From assembly GCA_013697725.1 (NCBI GenBank), contig JACCWI010000027.1, forward strand, positions 19,701 to 83,700: DNA of 64,000 nt, in the 5' to 3' direction. Position numbers and translations under genes: made by a program. Shown here in pieces: positions 35,721 through 45,275 of this stretch. How positions within the stretch are numbered: the first letter of the stretch is position 1; each line of letters starts with the position of its first letter. Origin of the DNA: Tatlockia sp. (GTDB lineage Bacteria; Pseudomonadota; Gammaproteobacteria; Legionellales; Legionellaceae). The notes under the pieces were generated by a model. The model was not told the origin of the DNA. It made no database searches and saw only the letters and a program-made list of their open reading frames with translations.

Positions 35721-38072
35721 ATGCTAGAGCCTGATATGAAAACGCCGGATTGTTTTGATTTTAATCAGTTGTCCTCGGACGAAATTGCCAACCAACTTAA
35801 ACAGTTTAATCTCAGATTAACTGTTGACGAAGCCCTCACGATTCAAAACTCCTTCTTAAAAAGACCTCCTACCTATGCCGAATGTGTATTATGGTCAATT
35901 CAAGGCTCCGAGCACTGTTCCTATAAAAGCTCCCGGAAACATCTTAATAAATTTAATACTGCTGGACCTCATGTAATTCTTGGACCCAAAGAAGATGCAG
36001 GAATTGTTGCTGTAGCCACTGACCATCAAGGTCGACGTTATGGCATTGTCGTCAGTCACGAATCGCATAACCATCCCTCGCAGCTTGTGCCTTATGAAGG
36101 GGCTGCCACTGGAGTAGGTGGCAATGTCCGTGATGTTTCCTGCATGGGAGCCGAGGTTATAGCAATAGCTGATAGTCTGCGCTTTGGTGATATTAATCGG
36201 GCTAAAACAACTCGAATACAACAAGGAGTTGTGCAGGGTATTGCCGGTTATGCAAATCCCCTTGGTATCCCTAATCTCACCGGGGATACTTATTATGATG
36301 AGGCCTATAATGAAAATTGCCTTGTTACCATTGTTACTTTAGGCCTCGTTAGGGAAGATCATATAATTCACTCTTTTGCCCCAAAAGAGGCTAATGATTA
36401 TCGTTTTATTTTAGTGGGCAAACCTACCGATAACAGTGGATTTGGTGGCGCAGCCTTCGCATCGGCAACGCTCAGCGAAGAAGAGCTTGAGCAAAACAAA
36501 GGTGCTGTTCAAGATCCAAATGCTTTTTTACAACGCCATATTCTGAAAGCAAATAATACACTCTTTGAATGGTTGCGCGAAAATAATTTAATTGATCGTG
36601 TGGGATTTAAAGATCTGGGGGCAGGTGGAATTGCCTGCGCTTCGATTGAATTGGCGGAAGCCGGCGGTTATGGCGCAGATCTAAATTTGGATCTTGTGCC
36701 TACCTCAATGAAAAACTTACTACCTGCTGTTGTCCTTTGCTCGGAAACACAGGAACGATTTATGTGGATTGTACCTACCGAACTGGTTGAGAAATTTTTA
36801 ACACACTATAACCAACGATTTGCCCTACCAGAAATTTGTGAGGGTGCGCAAGCAACGGTTATTGGCCAATTAAGAAAAGATGAATTATATGTGGTACATG
36901 CTCAGGGCAAAGAAATCGTTTCTGCCAGAGCCAAAGACATCACCCAAGGCATTCTTTATGATCGGCCCTATACAACCAAGGCAAAAAGCTACAGCGAACC
37001 TAAAGCTTTTGAGGTAAATGATTACAATGAGATTCTTTTACGCCTGCTTGCCCATGAAAACATCGCTTCAAAAGCGCCAATTTATGAATGCTATGATAAG
37101 CAAGTTCAGGGTCGTTCAGTGATTGAACCCGGCTGGGCAGATGCTGGTGTTCTCACCCCTTTTAATGAAGATAAATATCCACCCGAGATTCGTCAAACTG
37201 CGATAGCTTTATCCATTGATCACAATCCTCGCTACAATAAAATTGACGCCTATTGGGGAGCGGTAAACGCGGTGATTGAATCCGTGCGTAATATTGTAGC
37301 TGTAGGAGCCTGGCCTAGATCTCTCAGTGATTGTCTTTGCTTTGGTAACCCAGAGAATCCTTTGCAAATGGGCGAATTTGTTGATTCAGTAAGCGGTATC
37401 GTCGATGCCTGTAAAGCCGTTAAAATGCTTGATAACCCTGAATTTAGCCTACCCATTATTTCAGGCAATGTATCCCTTTATAATGAATCTGCACAAGGCT
37501 CCATCCCCCCCTCACCGATTATTTCTTGTCTAGGGGTGATGCCGGAAGTCAATAAAGCGCTTTGTTATGATTTAAAACAAACAAATTCCATTTTAGTGAT
37601 GCTCGGTGAGCGCAGAGATGAATGTGGCGGTAGCGTGTATTATCAATTGCATAATGAATTGGGCTCTGAGCTGCCCAAGCCTAATTTGCAGACCTTTAAT
37701 GATGAAATCAGCGCTCTCTATTCGGCTATTCAAGCCGATTTAATTCTTTCGGCTCATGATATTTCGGAGGGAGGTGTTGCGGTGACCCTGGCCGAAATGA
37801 GCTTTAAAAATTTAATCGGTGTTAATGTAATTATTCCCGGTAACTTGGAGAATGATAAAAAATTATTCACTGAAACAGGCGGTTTTGTTCTTGAAGTTTC
37901 CCCAAAAAATATCGCAGAAGTTGAGCAATTATTTAACAAAAAAGAAATTTACTATAAGCTTATTGGTGAAACCACTGAAATTCCCACTTTAATGATTAAC
38001 ACCCTGATAAATTTACCCATTGCCGCAGCCAAAACAGCCTGGGAAAGAGGTTTAATTGAGAGGATTCTATAA
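35721..38072 (+). CDS. purL: Phosphoribosylformylglycinamidine synthase, PurL subunit (small type)
   Basis: 783 aa (an alternative ATG at 35736 gives 778). This is the ATP-grasp-unrelated AIR-synthase-fold subunit that converts FGAR to FGAM using ammonia from PurQ. Visible blocks are WSIQGSEHCSYKSSR, VVSHESHNHPSQLVPYEGAA, TGVGGNVRDVSCMGAEV, FKDLGAGGIACAS and DISEGGVAVTLAEM. Its length fits the small bacterial/archaeal PurL, which needs separate PurQ and PurS. No PurS gene is present because PurS-like domains are fused to the next-but-one product. First gene of an eight-gene purine operon; a TATAAT lies at 35644-35649. Confidence 0.94.
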   Translation: MLEPDMKTPDCFDFNQLSSDEIANQLKQFNLRLTVDEALTIQNSFLKRPPTYAECVLWSIQGSEHCSYKSSRKHLNKFNTAGPHVILGPKEDAGIVAVATDHQGRRYGIVVSHESHNHPSQLVPYEGAATGVGGNVRDVSCMGAEVIAIADSLRFGDINRAKTTRIQQGVVQGIAGYANPLGIPNLTGDTYYDEAYNENCLVTIVTLGLVREDHIIHSFAPKEANDYRFILVGKPTDNSGFGGAAFASATLSEEELEQNKGAVQDPNAFLQRHILKANNTLFEWLRENNLIDRVGFKDLGAGGIACASIELAEAGGYGADLNLDLVPTSMKNLLPAVVLCSETQERFMWIVPTELVEKFLTHYNQRFALPEICEGAQATVIGQLRKDELYVVHAQGKEIVSARAKDITQGILYDRPYTTKAKSYSEPKAFEVNDYNEILLRLLAHENIASKAPIYECYDKQVQGRSVIEPGWADAGVLTPFNEDKYPPEIRQTAIALSIDHNPRYNKIDAYWGAVNAVIESVRNIVAVGAWPRSLSDCLCFGNPENPLQMGEFVDSVSGIVDACKAVKMLDNPEFSLPIISGNVSLYNESAQGSIPPSPIISCLGVMPEVNKALCYDLKQTNSILVMLGERRDECGGSVYYQLHNELGSELPKPNLQTFNDEISALYSAIQADLILSAHDISEGGVAVTLAEMSFKNLIGVNVIIPGNLENDKKLFTETGGFVLEVSPKNIAEVEQLFNKKEIYYKLIGETTEIPTLMINTLINLPIAAAKTAWERGLIERIL

Positions 38073-39115
38073 TGACGAGTATCGATTACAAAGCTGCAGG
38101 AGTGGATGTAAAAGCAGGTAACGAAGCCGTCCGTAAGATTAAAAATAGTATTGAGTCCACTTTCTCGCCGCGGGTACTTACCTCAATAGGCGGCTTTGGG
38201 GCAATGTATGACCTCAAAGCGCTCTTAGAACACTATGAACACCCCGTGCTGGTTCAAAGTATTGATGGCGTGGGCACCAAAATGATGGTTGCTAAAATGA
38301 TGCAAAAATTTGATACCATCGGCATCGATTTAGTCAGCGCTACTGCCAATGATATTGTTGTATTAGGTGCAAAACCCCTCATATTACTTGATTATATTGC
38401 CAATCATCAATTAAACCCCCAAATCATCGAAGGAATAATTTCTGGAATGGTTCTCGCTTGCAAAGAAAATGACATTTCCCTGGTAGGAGGCGAGACAGCA
38501 GAAATGCCTGGAACTTACATTAGTGGAGAAATGGATTTGGTCGGGGTTATCACGGGTGTCGTTGAAAAAGCCAAAGCCATTGAAGGAAAAGAAATTCGAG
38601 AAGGCGATATTGTTGCTGCCTTTCCTTCAAGTGGGCTTCACACAAATGGCTACTCACTTGCCCGAAAATTACTCTTTGAAGTTGCAGGTTATACCGTTGA
38701 TTCCAAGACTCAGGATTTTAGTCACAGCATCGGTGAGGAGCTCTTGAGACCCCACCTGAATTATACGAAACCCATCTTATCTATTTTAGATAACAATATT
38801 GCTATTAAAGGAATGGCGCACATTACCGGCGGCGGTTTATTGGAAAATATCCCAAGAATTTTGCCGGTTAATTGCTCAGTAGAGATTTTTAAAAATCAAA
38901 TCCCTCAACTGGCTATTTTTAATCTCCTCCGCAAATTGGGTAATTTAGATGATCAAGAAATGTATACAACTTTCAATATGGGTGCAGGTTTAGTATTGTT
39001 TCTTTCACCTGAGATGCTGGCGCCGATTCGAGTTGTCTTAAATAATTTTCCTAATTACCCTCTTTATGAAATCGGTCGCGTGGTTAGCGGAAATAAAAAG
39101 GTGCGATTGCTATGA
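38072..39115 (+). CDS. purM: Phosphoribosylformylglycinamidine cyclo-ligase
   Basis: 347 aa, closes FGAM to AIR with ATP. Typical blocks are YKAAGVDVKAGNEAVRKIK, SIGGFGAMYDL, SIDGVGTKMMVAKMM, DLVSATANDIVVLGAKPL, GGETAEMPGTY, SSGLHTNGYSLAR and MAHITGGGLLENIPR. Its ATG overlaps the last base of the purL stop and its own stop overlaps the purQ start (ATGA), so expression is coupled. Confidence 0.97.
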   Translation: MTSIDYKAAGVDVKAGNEAVRKIKNSIESTFSPRVLTSIGGFGAMYDLKALLEHYEHPVLVQSIDGVGTKMMVAKMMQKFDTIGIDLVSATANDIVVLGAKPLILLDYIANHQLNPQIIEGIISGMVLACKENDISLVGGETAEMPGTYISGEMDLVGVITGVVEKAKAIEGKEIREGDIVAAFPSSGLHTNGYSLARKLLFEVAGYTVDSKTQDFSHSIGEELLRPHLNYTKPILSILDNNIAIKGMAHITGGGLLENIPRILPVNCSVEIFKNQIPQLAIFNLLRKLGNLDDQEMYTTFNMGAGLVLFLSPEMLAPIRVVLNNFPNYPLYEIGRVVSGNKKVRLL

Positions 39116-40371
39116 TACAAATCGGATTAATCCAATTTCCTGGCTCCAATTGCGAACGTGAAACCGCCTTGGCTGTTAAACGCGCAGGAATGGAGCCAAT
39201 CGAATTTTTATGGAATGAGCCCTTAGAAAAATTAAAGAGTTTGGACGGATATATTTTAATCGGCGGTTTTTCCTACGAGGATCGTTCGCGCGCCGGAATT
39301 ATTGCCGCCCTGGATCCAGTCATGCAAGAAATCAAACGACAAAGTGAAAAGGGTAAGCCTATACTTGGCATTTGTAACGGCGCTCAAATACTGGTGGAAG
39401 CGGGCTTAGTCCCGGGAATCAGTAGTCCCTTAAAGTTAGCTTTAACTGAAAATAAACGTATTGTCGCAGGCAAAATAATGGGCTCAGGTTTTTACAATAA
39501 TTGGGTAACAATGCGCCTATCCGACAACCATCAACACAATGCTTTCACGCGATACCTAACCCCCTCTGCCCTAATTAATTTACCTATTGCTCATGCTGAG
39601 GGACGTTTTCTCATTCCCGATGAGCTGCTAGCCAAGATCAAACAAGAAGGTCTTAATCTTTTTCAATACTGTGATGCTAAAGGAAATGTCACCGACAATT
39701 TTCCAGTAAATCCTAATGGTTCTGTAGCTAATATTGCTGCTTTAACGAATCAAGGCGGAAATGTAATGGCCATGATGCCGCATCCAGAGCGAACACCTAA
39801 TGGCGATCCAATTTTTAGATCAATGCATGATTACATCGTTGAAAGTAAACCCAAAGCTGTTAAAAATTTTTTAGCAAAAACTGAAATGATAAAGCCACAA
39901 CCCTTTATACAAAAAAAGAATAGTGAACTTTGTCTGGTTAAGTTAATTATTACTAACAACCAGGCTTTAACCGTTGAAAAAACCCTTAGGCAATTAGGTT
40001 TTCCGGTCAGGGTTAATCGTTTTGAACATTGGGAAATTGAATCCGATTCAATTGAAGCTATTAATTTACTTAAACAGTCAGATCTTTTATTTTCCAAGCG
40101 TAAAGAACTGGAAATTAGCCCTAAAGATTTTAATTCTGATTCAGCGCTTTCTTATCTTGTCCGTCCCAAAGAGGATTTAAAGGGTCAGCAAATTCTGCAG
40201 ACCTTAACAGCCCACTATGAAATACCAGAGATCCAACAAATTCATCATGGAGTGGTCTGGCAGTTTAGCGCTTCGGGTGTCAATATTAATGAACTAATAG
40301 ATAATATTTTGCAAACTAACATTATTGGGAATAGTTATGCCAATGACTACTACAGCTATGAACATCTATAG
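39112..40371 (+). CDS. purQ: PurQ glutaminase fused to two PurS-like domains
   Basis: 419 aa. Residues 1-260 are PurQ, the glutaminase subunit of FGAM synthase: GGFSYEDRSRAGIIAAL, nucleophile Cys in LGICNGAQILVEAG (residue about 87), and MMPHPERTPNGDP with the catalytic His and Glu. A normal PurQ ends here. Residues about 275-335 (LVKLIITNNQALTVEKTLRQ then LGFPVRV) and 343-415 (YLVRPKEDLKGQQILQTL then ILQTNIIGNSYANDY) each show the beta-alpha-beta pattern of PurS, and the second ends like PurS (LLANxxIxDYxY). This explains the absence of a purS gene. Overlaps purM by four bases. Confidence 0.85.
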   Translation: MIQIGLIQFPGSNCERETALAVKRAGMEPIEFLWNEPLEKLKSLDGYILIGGFSYEDRSRAGIIAALDPVMQEIKRQSEKGKPILGICNGAQILVEAGLVPGISSPLKLALTENKRIVAGKIMGSGFYNNWVTMRLSDNHQHNAFTRYLTPSALINLPIAHAEGRFLIPDELLAKIKQEGLNLFQYCDAKGNVTDNFPVNPNGSVANIAALTNQGGNVMAMMPHPERTPNGDPIFRSMHDYIVESKPKAVKNFLAKTEMIKPQPFIQKKNSELCLVKLIITNNQALTVEKTLRQLGFPVRVNRFEHWEIESDSIEAINLLKQSDLLFSKRKELEISPKDFNSDSALSYLVRPKEDLKGQQILQTLTAHYEIPEIQQIHHGVVWQFSASGVNINELIDNILQTNIIGNSYANDYYSYEHL

Positions 40372-41332
40372 AGCAAAGATTCAATCCGCGCTTCCTTTTT
40401 GCCTGGATCAGACCCATTTACCAATTGCTGGAAGGTATCAGGGAAAAGTCAGGGATGCTTATGATTTAGGCGACGAACTAATGTTAGTTACCACCGATAG
40501 GCTTTCAGCTTTTGACCGACCGCTTGCACTTATACCCTTTAAAGGTGCGGTGCTTAACTTGACCTCAGCCTGGTGGTTTGAGCAGACTGCTAGACTAGTG
40601 CCCAACCATATCATTAGCATTCCCGATCCTAATGTAGTCATCGCTAAAAAATGCAGCGTTTTTCCGATTGAGTTTGTAGTAAGAGGTTATATCTCTGGCA
40701 CCACATCTACTTCTCTGTGGACACAATATCAAAATGGTATTCGTAATTACTGCGGTATTTCTTTTCCCGAGGGGTTAAAGAAGAACCAGAAATTGGCAGA
40801 AGCTCTATTAACACCTACGACTAAGGAAAAAGAACATGATCGACCCATCGCTCCTGCGGAAATCATTTCAGAAGGCTGGCTGAATGAAGACGATTGGTTA
40901 GAAGCTTCAGCTTTAGCTGTTGATTTATATGAAAAGGGCGTCGAGCTAGCAGCAAAACATGGCTTAATTTTAGTCGACACTAAATACGAATTCGGCAAAG
41001 ATAAGTACGGAAAAATCATTGTTGTGGACGAAATACATACACCTGACTCAAGTCGATACTGGCTTGCCGACAGCTATGAAGCTCGTTTTGCTGAAGGCTT
41101 AGAGCCAGAAAATATTGATAAGGAATTTTTAAGATTATGGTTTACTAAAAACTGCGATCCCTATCAAGATAAAAAATTGCCAGAAGCACCGCAAGAATTA
41201 GTTGAAGAGCTCTCTGCACGCTACATTCAACTCTATGAGCAAATTACCGGCAAGCCCTTTTGTTTTGACGCTTTTGAAGAGCCTGCAGAGCAACGGATTT
41301 TAAGAAATGTTAAATCATACTTGGGTAAATAA
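40337..41332 (+). CDS. purC: SAICAR synthase (phosphoribosylaminoimidazole-succinocarboxamide synthase)
   Basis: About 331 aa. It joins CAIR and aspartate using ATP. Blocks are GRYQGKVRDAYDLGDELMLV, TTDRLSAFDRPL, VVRGYISGTTSTSLW, PTTKEKEHDRPI and LVDTKYEFGKDKYG followed by DEIHTPDSSRYW. The protein is the longer form (about 300-330 aa) rather than the 237-aa E. coli type. The start is uncertain: ATGs at 40337, 40343 and 40358 all lie inside the purQ end, and GGGAATAG favours 40337. Confidence 0.93.
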   Translation: MPMTTTAMNIYRAKIQSALPFCLDQTHLPIAGRYQGKVRDAYDLGDELMLVTTDRLSAFDRPLALIPFKGAVLNLTSAWWFEQTARLVPNHIISIPDPNVVIAKKCSVFPIEFVVRGYISGTTSTSLWTQYQNGIRNYCGISFPEGLKKNQKLAEALLTPTTKEKEHDRPIAPAEIISEGWLNEDDWLEASALAVDLYEKGVELAAKHGLILVDTKYEFGKDKYGKIIVVDEIHTPDSSRYWLADSYEARFAEGLEPENIDKEFLRLWFTKNCDPYQDKKLPEAPQELVEELSARYIQLYEQITGKPFCFDAFEEPAEQRILRNVKSYLGK

Positions 41333-41335
41333 ATA

Positions 41336-42838
41336 ATGTGCGGCATAGTTGGTATTTATAGTCACGAACCGGTAGCTTATGAACTTTATGAGAGTCTAAT
41401 TCATTTACAGCATCGCGGCCAAGATGCTGCAGGCCTGCTCACTTCCGACCAACGTTTCTACACTAAACACGGTTTAGGTTTGGTGAGAGAAATTTTCAAT
41501 CCTGAAAATATCTCTCACTTGAAAGGCAATATTGGCATTGGTCATGTTCGTTATCCAACTGCCGGAGGTTATACCGATGCCGATGTTCAGCCCTTATGGA
41601 TTGGTAGTCCGCGTGGCATAGCGCTTGCTCATAATGGTAACTTGACTAATTACTTGGAATTAGCCAATGAGATTCGTATTCGTCAACTCCGCCACCTAAA
41701 TTCATCCCTGGATTCAGAAGCCTTATTACTAAGATTCGCTGATCAACTCTCAAGCGGTTCTTATGCGGATGAGGATGACGATAGTTTTTTTGAATTATTG
41801 TGTAAGGCCGTAGAACATATTTTTAAACACATTGAAGGCGCCTATTCAATCGTCTCGGCTATCATTGGTAAAGGACTGGTTGCCTTTCGCGATCCGCATG
41901 GAATTAGACCGCTAGTTTTCGGAATGCGGGAAAATTCAAAGGGTAAAATCGATACCATTTTTGCATCAGAAACCACGCCTTTTTATGCCTTAGGATTTAA
42001 ACCTCAGGGTGATATTTTACCCGGAGAGATAGCTTACGTTGATCGTTCGGGAAAATTACACCGACGTGTTTTGCAAAAGGCAGAATTTAGACCTTGTGTG
42101 TTTGAATATGTCTATTTTGCCCGCCCTGATGCAACTTTAAACAGCGTTAGTGTTTATCGAGCTCGCCTCAGAATGGGCCAAAATCTTGCCCAGCAATGGA
42201 AAAGCAAATATCCCGACCTCAAACCCGATGTGGTGATACCGGCGCCATCCACAGCCAATACTGCCGCCTTATCTTTTGCTCATGAACTAGGCGTTCGCTA
42301 TTCCGAAGGTTTATATAAAAACCCCTTTATAGGCCGCACTTTTATTATGTCTAATCAGTTGGCACGAAGTCGCTCCATTCGTTACAAATTAACACCACAG
42401 CGCACTGAAATTGAAAATAAAATTGTTATGATCATTGATGACTCTATCGTTCGAGGCAACACTTCACGTGAAATTGTGAAGATGGTACGAGAATTTGGAG
42501 CAAAAAAAATATATTTTGCCTCCACGTCGCCAGCACTGAAACATCCCTGCTTCTTTGGCATTGACATTCCTTCACGCAAGGAATTAATAGCAGCCAATCT
42601 CAATGAAGAAGAGATAGCACGTTATCTTGGAGTCGATGCCTTGATGTATCAGTCTAAGGAAAATCTAATTGAAGCCGTGACTCGCCGCGGCGATCATCAT
42701 ATAAAAACGCCCTGCATGGCATGCATGGATGGTGATTATTTTGGCAAATTATCCGTTGATAAAAAGAAGCACTTAGAGCAAGAGCGTGAATTCACCAGGT
42801 TATCTAATGTTGACAAGCCAGGAGATTTGGCCAAATGA
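41336..42838 (+). CDS. purF: Amidophosphoribosyltransferase, probable iron-sulfur type
   Basis: 500 aa, the committed step from PRPP and glutamine to phosphoribosylamine. Cys2 (MCGIVGIYSHE) is the N-terminal nucleophile, with no propeptide. LVRYPTAGG-like GHVRYPTAGGYTD and HNGNLTNY are glutaminase blocks, and IIDDSIVRGNTS is the PRPP loop. Cysteines stand in RPCVFEYVYFARPD, KHPCFFGID and TPCMACMDGDY, the same contexts as the four ligands of the [4Fe-4S] cluster in Bacillus PurF, so a cluster is expected, unlike E. coli PurF. Three bases after purC; overlaps purD. Confidence 0.96.
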   Translation: MCGIVGIYSHEPVAYELYESLIHLQHRGQDAAGLLTSDQRFYTKHGLGLVREIFNPENISHLKGNIGIGHVRYPTAGGYTDADVQPLWIGSPRGIALAHNGNLTNYLELANEIRIRQLRHLNSSLDSEALLLRFADQLSSGSYADEDDDSFFELLCKAVEHIFKHIEGAYSIVSAIIGKGLVAFRDPHGIRPLVFGMRENSKGKIDTIFASETTPFYALGFKPQGDILPGEIAYVDRSGKLHRRVLQKAEFRPCVFEYVYFARPDATLNSVSVYRARLRMGQNLAQQWKSKYPDLKPDVVIPAPSTANTAALSFAHELGVRYSEGLYKNPFIGRTFIMSNQLARSRSIRYKLTPQRTEIENKIVMIIDDSIVRGNTSREIVKMVREFGAKKIYFASTSPALKHPCFFGIDIPSRKELIAANLNEEEIARYLGVDALMYQSKENLIEAVTRRGDHHIKTPCMACMDGDYFGKLSVDKKKHLEQEREFTRLSNVDKPGDLAK

Positions 42839-44157
42839 AAATTCTTGTTGTAGGTTCTGGCGCTCGCGAACATGGAATGGTGAAAGCCTTGCAACGCTCC
42901 CCTCAGGAAAAAACAATTTATTGCTATGGAACCACGTTAAATCCAGGAATCGCTCAGCTCTCCAAGCACTATGTAGCCGGAGATCTTGCAGATACCAGTG
43001 CTATTATCGAAAAAGCCAAAGCCTGGGGGATTGAGCTCGCTATTATAGGCCCAGAACTACCGCTTGAAAGAGGTTTAGCGGATGAGTTATGGCAAATAGA
43101 TATCCCTACCATTGGCCCTAAAAAAACATTGGCTCAGATTGAAACCTCTAAAAATTTTGCTCGCGATCTTATGAAAAAATACCAGATTGCTGGGCTACCC
43201 CGTTATCAAACTTTCAATAGTCTTGAGCGGGTAGATGCCTATCTTCATGAACTGGGTGAAGGAAATTATGTCATCAAAGCTAATGGCTTAATGGCGGGAA
43301 AAGGAGTTAAAGTCGCAGGTGAACACCTGTTTTCCTTCGCGGAAGCAAAACTGTTTTGTAATAAAATACTTTCTAAAAAACAAACCTTTATTATTGAAGA
43401 AAAGTTAATAGGCCAGGAATTTTCCTTTATGTGCTTTGCTGACGGCAAAACACTTATTCCTATGCCTTTGGTGCAGGATCATAAACGGGCAAATAATGGT
43501 GATTTAGGGCCCAATACTGGCGGCATGGGTTCTTATTCCGACAGCAATCATAGCCTCCCTTTTTTAACAGGCGAAGAGCATGAGCAAGCTTTTACTATTA
43601 ATCAAGCCGTTTTTAAAGCCTTAAGCGAGGAATGCAAAGAGCCCTATATTGGTATTCTTTATGGAGGCTTTATTGCGACTCGGGAGGGAATTTATGTCAT
43701 TGAATTTAACGCTCGTTTTGGTGATCCTGAGGCTCTTAATATTTTATCCCTGCTTGAATCTGATTTCCTAGCGCTTTGCCAGTCAATGATCACGGGAAAG
43801 TTAGATAAAAATAAAGTGAAATTTTCAAATCAAGCGACGGTTTGCAAATATGCAGTGCCTTTAGGTTATCCGGATAAGCCTATGAAAAATTTTGTGGTTG
43901 ATTTTTCCCGAGTTTCTGATCAAAGTAATTTATACCTGGCCTCAGTACACAAAACTGATCACATGCTAGTCGCAGCTGGTTCGCGCACCGCAGCTTATGT
44001 TGGTATTGCCGATACCCTTGCTGAGGCTGAACAAAAGGCCGAAATTCAAATTAGTATGATTGATGGATTTTTATTTCATCGCGAAGATATTGGTACAGAG
44101 AAATTAATTCAGCACCGTATCAATCAAATGATGAGGCTAAGAAAACCATGCGCCTAG
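42835..44157 (+). CDS. purD: Phosphoribosylamine-glycine ligase
   Basis: 440 aa ATP-grasp enzyme that makes GAR. Blocks are ILVVGSGAREHGMVKAL at the N-terminus, IGPELPLERGLADEL, NYVIKANGLMAGKGVKV, DHKRANNGDLGPNTGGMGSY, and YIGILYGGFIATREGIYVIE followed by FNARFGDPEALNIL. Start overlaps the purF stop by four bases and its end overlaps purN by ten, so it is coupled to both. Confidence 0.97.
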   Translation: MKILVVGSGAREHGMVKALQRSPQEKTIYCYGTTLNPGIAQLSKHYVAGDLADTSAIIEKAKAWGIELAIIGPELPLERGLADELWQIDIPTIGPKKTLAQIETSKNFARDLMKKYQIAGLPRYQTFNSLERVDAYLHELGEGNYVIKANGLMAGKGVKVAGEHLFSFAEAKLFCNKILSKKQTFIIEEKLIGQEFSFMCFADGKTLIPMPLVQDHKRANNGDLGPNTGGMGSYSDSNHSLPFLTGEEHEQAFTINQAVFKALSEECKEPYIGILYGGFIATREGIYVIEFNARFGDPEALNILSLLESDFLALCQSMITGKLDKNKVKFSNQATVCKYAVPLGYPDKPMKNFVVDFSRVSDQSNLYLASVHKTDHMLVAAGSRTAAYVGIADTLAEAEQKAEIQISMIDGFLFHREDIGTEKLIQHRINQMMRLRKPCA

Positions 44158-44738
44158 CCATTCTAGGTTCAACCCGTGGCACTAACCTTAAGGCTCTGGT
44201 TGAAGCCATTAATACCAATGAATTATCCGCTAAAATTGAGCTTGTAATCTCGGACAAGCCCGAGGCTTTAATCTTGGAAAAGGCACGCCATTTTGGCCTG
44301 AACTCGTTATTAATGGATCCTAAAAAATTAAGCCGCGCAGCTTATGATCAGCAATTATCTGCGCTATTAGAAGAGCATAAAGTTGAACTGGTTGTACTAA
44401 TTGGCTATATGCGTATTTTATCCTCAGAATTTGTTTTGACATGGGAAAATCGCATCATCAATATTCACCCTTCATTATTGCCCTTATATTCTGGTCTAAT
44501 GGATCTGGCTGTTCATCAAGCAGTATTAGATAGCGCAGATACGGAGAGTGGATGCACCGTACATTTTGTTACTGAAGAAGTGGATTTGGGACCAATCATT
44601 TTGCAAAAGAAATGCCCAGTTTTTCAAACTGATAATCCTGAGCAATTGAAAAGCAGAGTACAACAATTGGAAGGACTAGCCTTGGTTGCCGCACTAAAAA
44701 AAATATATTCTGAAAGAAAAGCAAACCAATTAATTTAG
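44148..44738 (+). CDS. purN: Phosphoribosylglycinamide formyltransferase (folate-dependent)
   Basis: 196 aa, converts GAR to FGAR with 10-formyl-tetrahydrofolate. The catalytic Asn and His are in IINIHPSLLPLYSGLMDLAV, and the catalytic Asp in SGCTVHFVTEEVDLGPIIL. The N-terminus LAILGSTRGTNLKALVEAI matches the GAR-binding loop (usually SGxGSN, here STRGTN, a mild variation). It supplies the step before PurL, so the operon covers its own substrate. Confidence 0.94.
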   Translation: MRLAILGSTRGTNLKALVEAINTNELSAKIELVISDKPEALILEKARHFGLNSLLMDPKKLSRAAYDQQLSALLEEHKVELVVLIGYMRILSSEFVLTWENRIINIHPSLLPLYSGLMDLAVHQAVLDSADTESGCTVHFVTEEVDLGPIILQKKCPVFQTDNPEQLKSRVQQLEGLALVAALKKIYSERKANQLI

Positions 44739-44760
44739 GATTTAAAACCTGGAGGTGATA

Positions 44761-45252
44761 ATGTCAAAGCTACTAGTTTCAATTTTAATGGGCTCAAAAT
44801 CTGACTGGGCAATAATGGAAGAAACAAGCCAAACCCTGGATCATTTAGGCATAACCCATGAAGCGCGAGCTTTATCGGCTCATCGCACTCCTGATGCGTT
44901 GTTTGAGTATTTAAAATCAGCTGAAGAACGTGGAGTAGAGGTTTTTATCGCTGCTGCGGGTGGAGCTGCACATTTACCCGGTGTAGTAGCTGCAAAAACT
45001 ATTAAACCCGTACTCGGTGTTCCCATACCGTCATCGACCTTTGTAAATGGCCTTGATGCACTTTTATCCATTGTGCAAATGCCAGCCGGCATACCGGTCG
45101 CGACACTCGCCGTAGGTAAAGCAGGTGCTATCAATTCTGCAATTTTAGCAGCCTCAATCTTGGGGATTAAATACCCTGAATTTCAGACTAAGGTCCAAGC
45201 CCTTCGTGCAGAACAGGCAAAAAAAGTGCTGGATAACTCACTAATTAAATAA
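44761..45252 (+). CDS. purE: N5-carboxyaminoimidazole ribonucleotide mutase
   Basis: 163 aa from the ATG at 44761 with a strong GGAGG six bases upstream. PurE class I blocks are ILMGSKSDWAIMEETSQTLD, ARALSAHRTPDALFEYLKSA and IAAAGGAAHLPGVVAAKT. Class I PurE needs PurK to make N5-CAIR; no purK is in this window. purH, purB and purA are likewise absent here. Last purine gene of the operon. Confidence 0.96.
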   Translation: MSKLLVSILMGSKSDWAIMEETSQTLDHLGITHEARALSAHRTPDALFEYLKSAEERGVEVFIAAAGGAAHLPGVVAAKTIKPVLGVPIPSSTFVNGLDALLSIVQMPAGIPVATLAVGKAGAINSAILAASILGIKYPEFQTKVQALRAEQAKKVLDNSLIK

Positions 45253-45275
45253 CCAACTCTCAATCAAGGATGATT

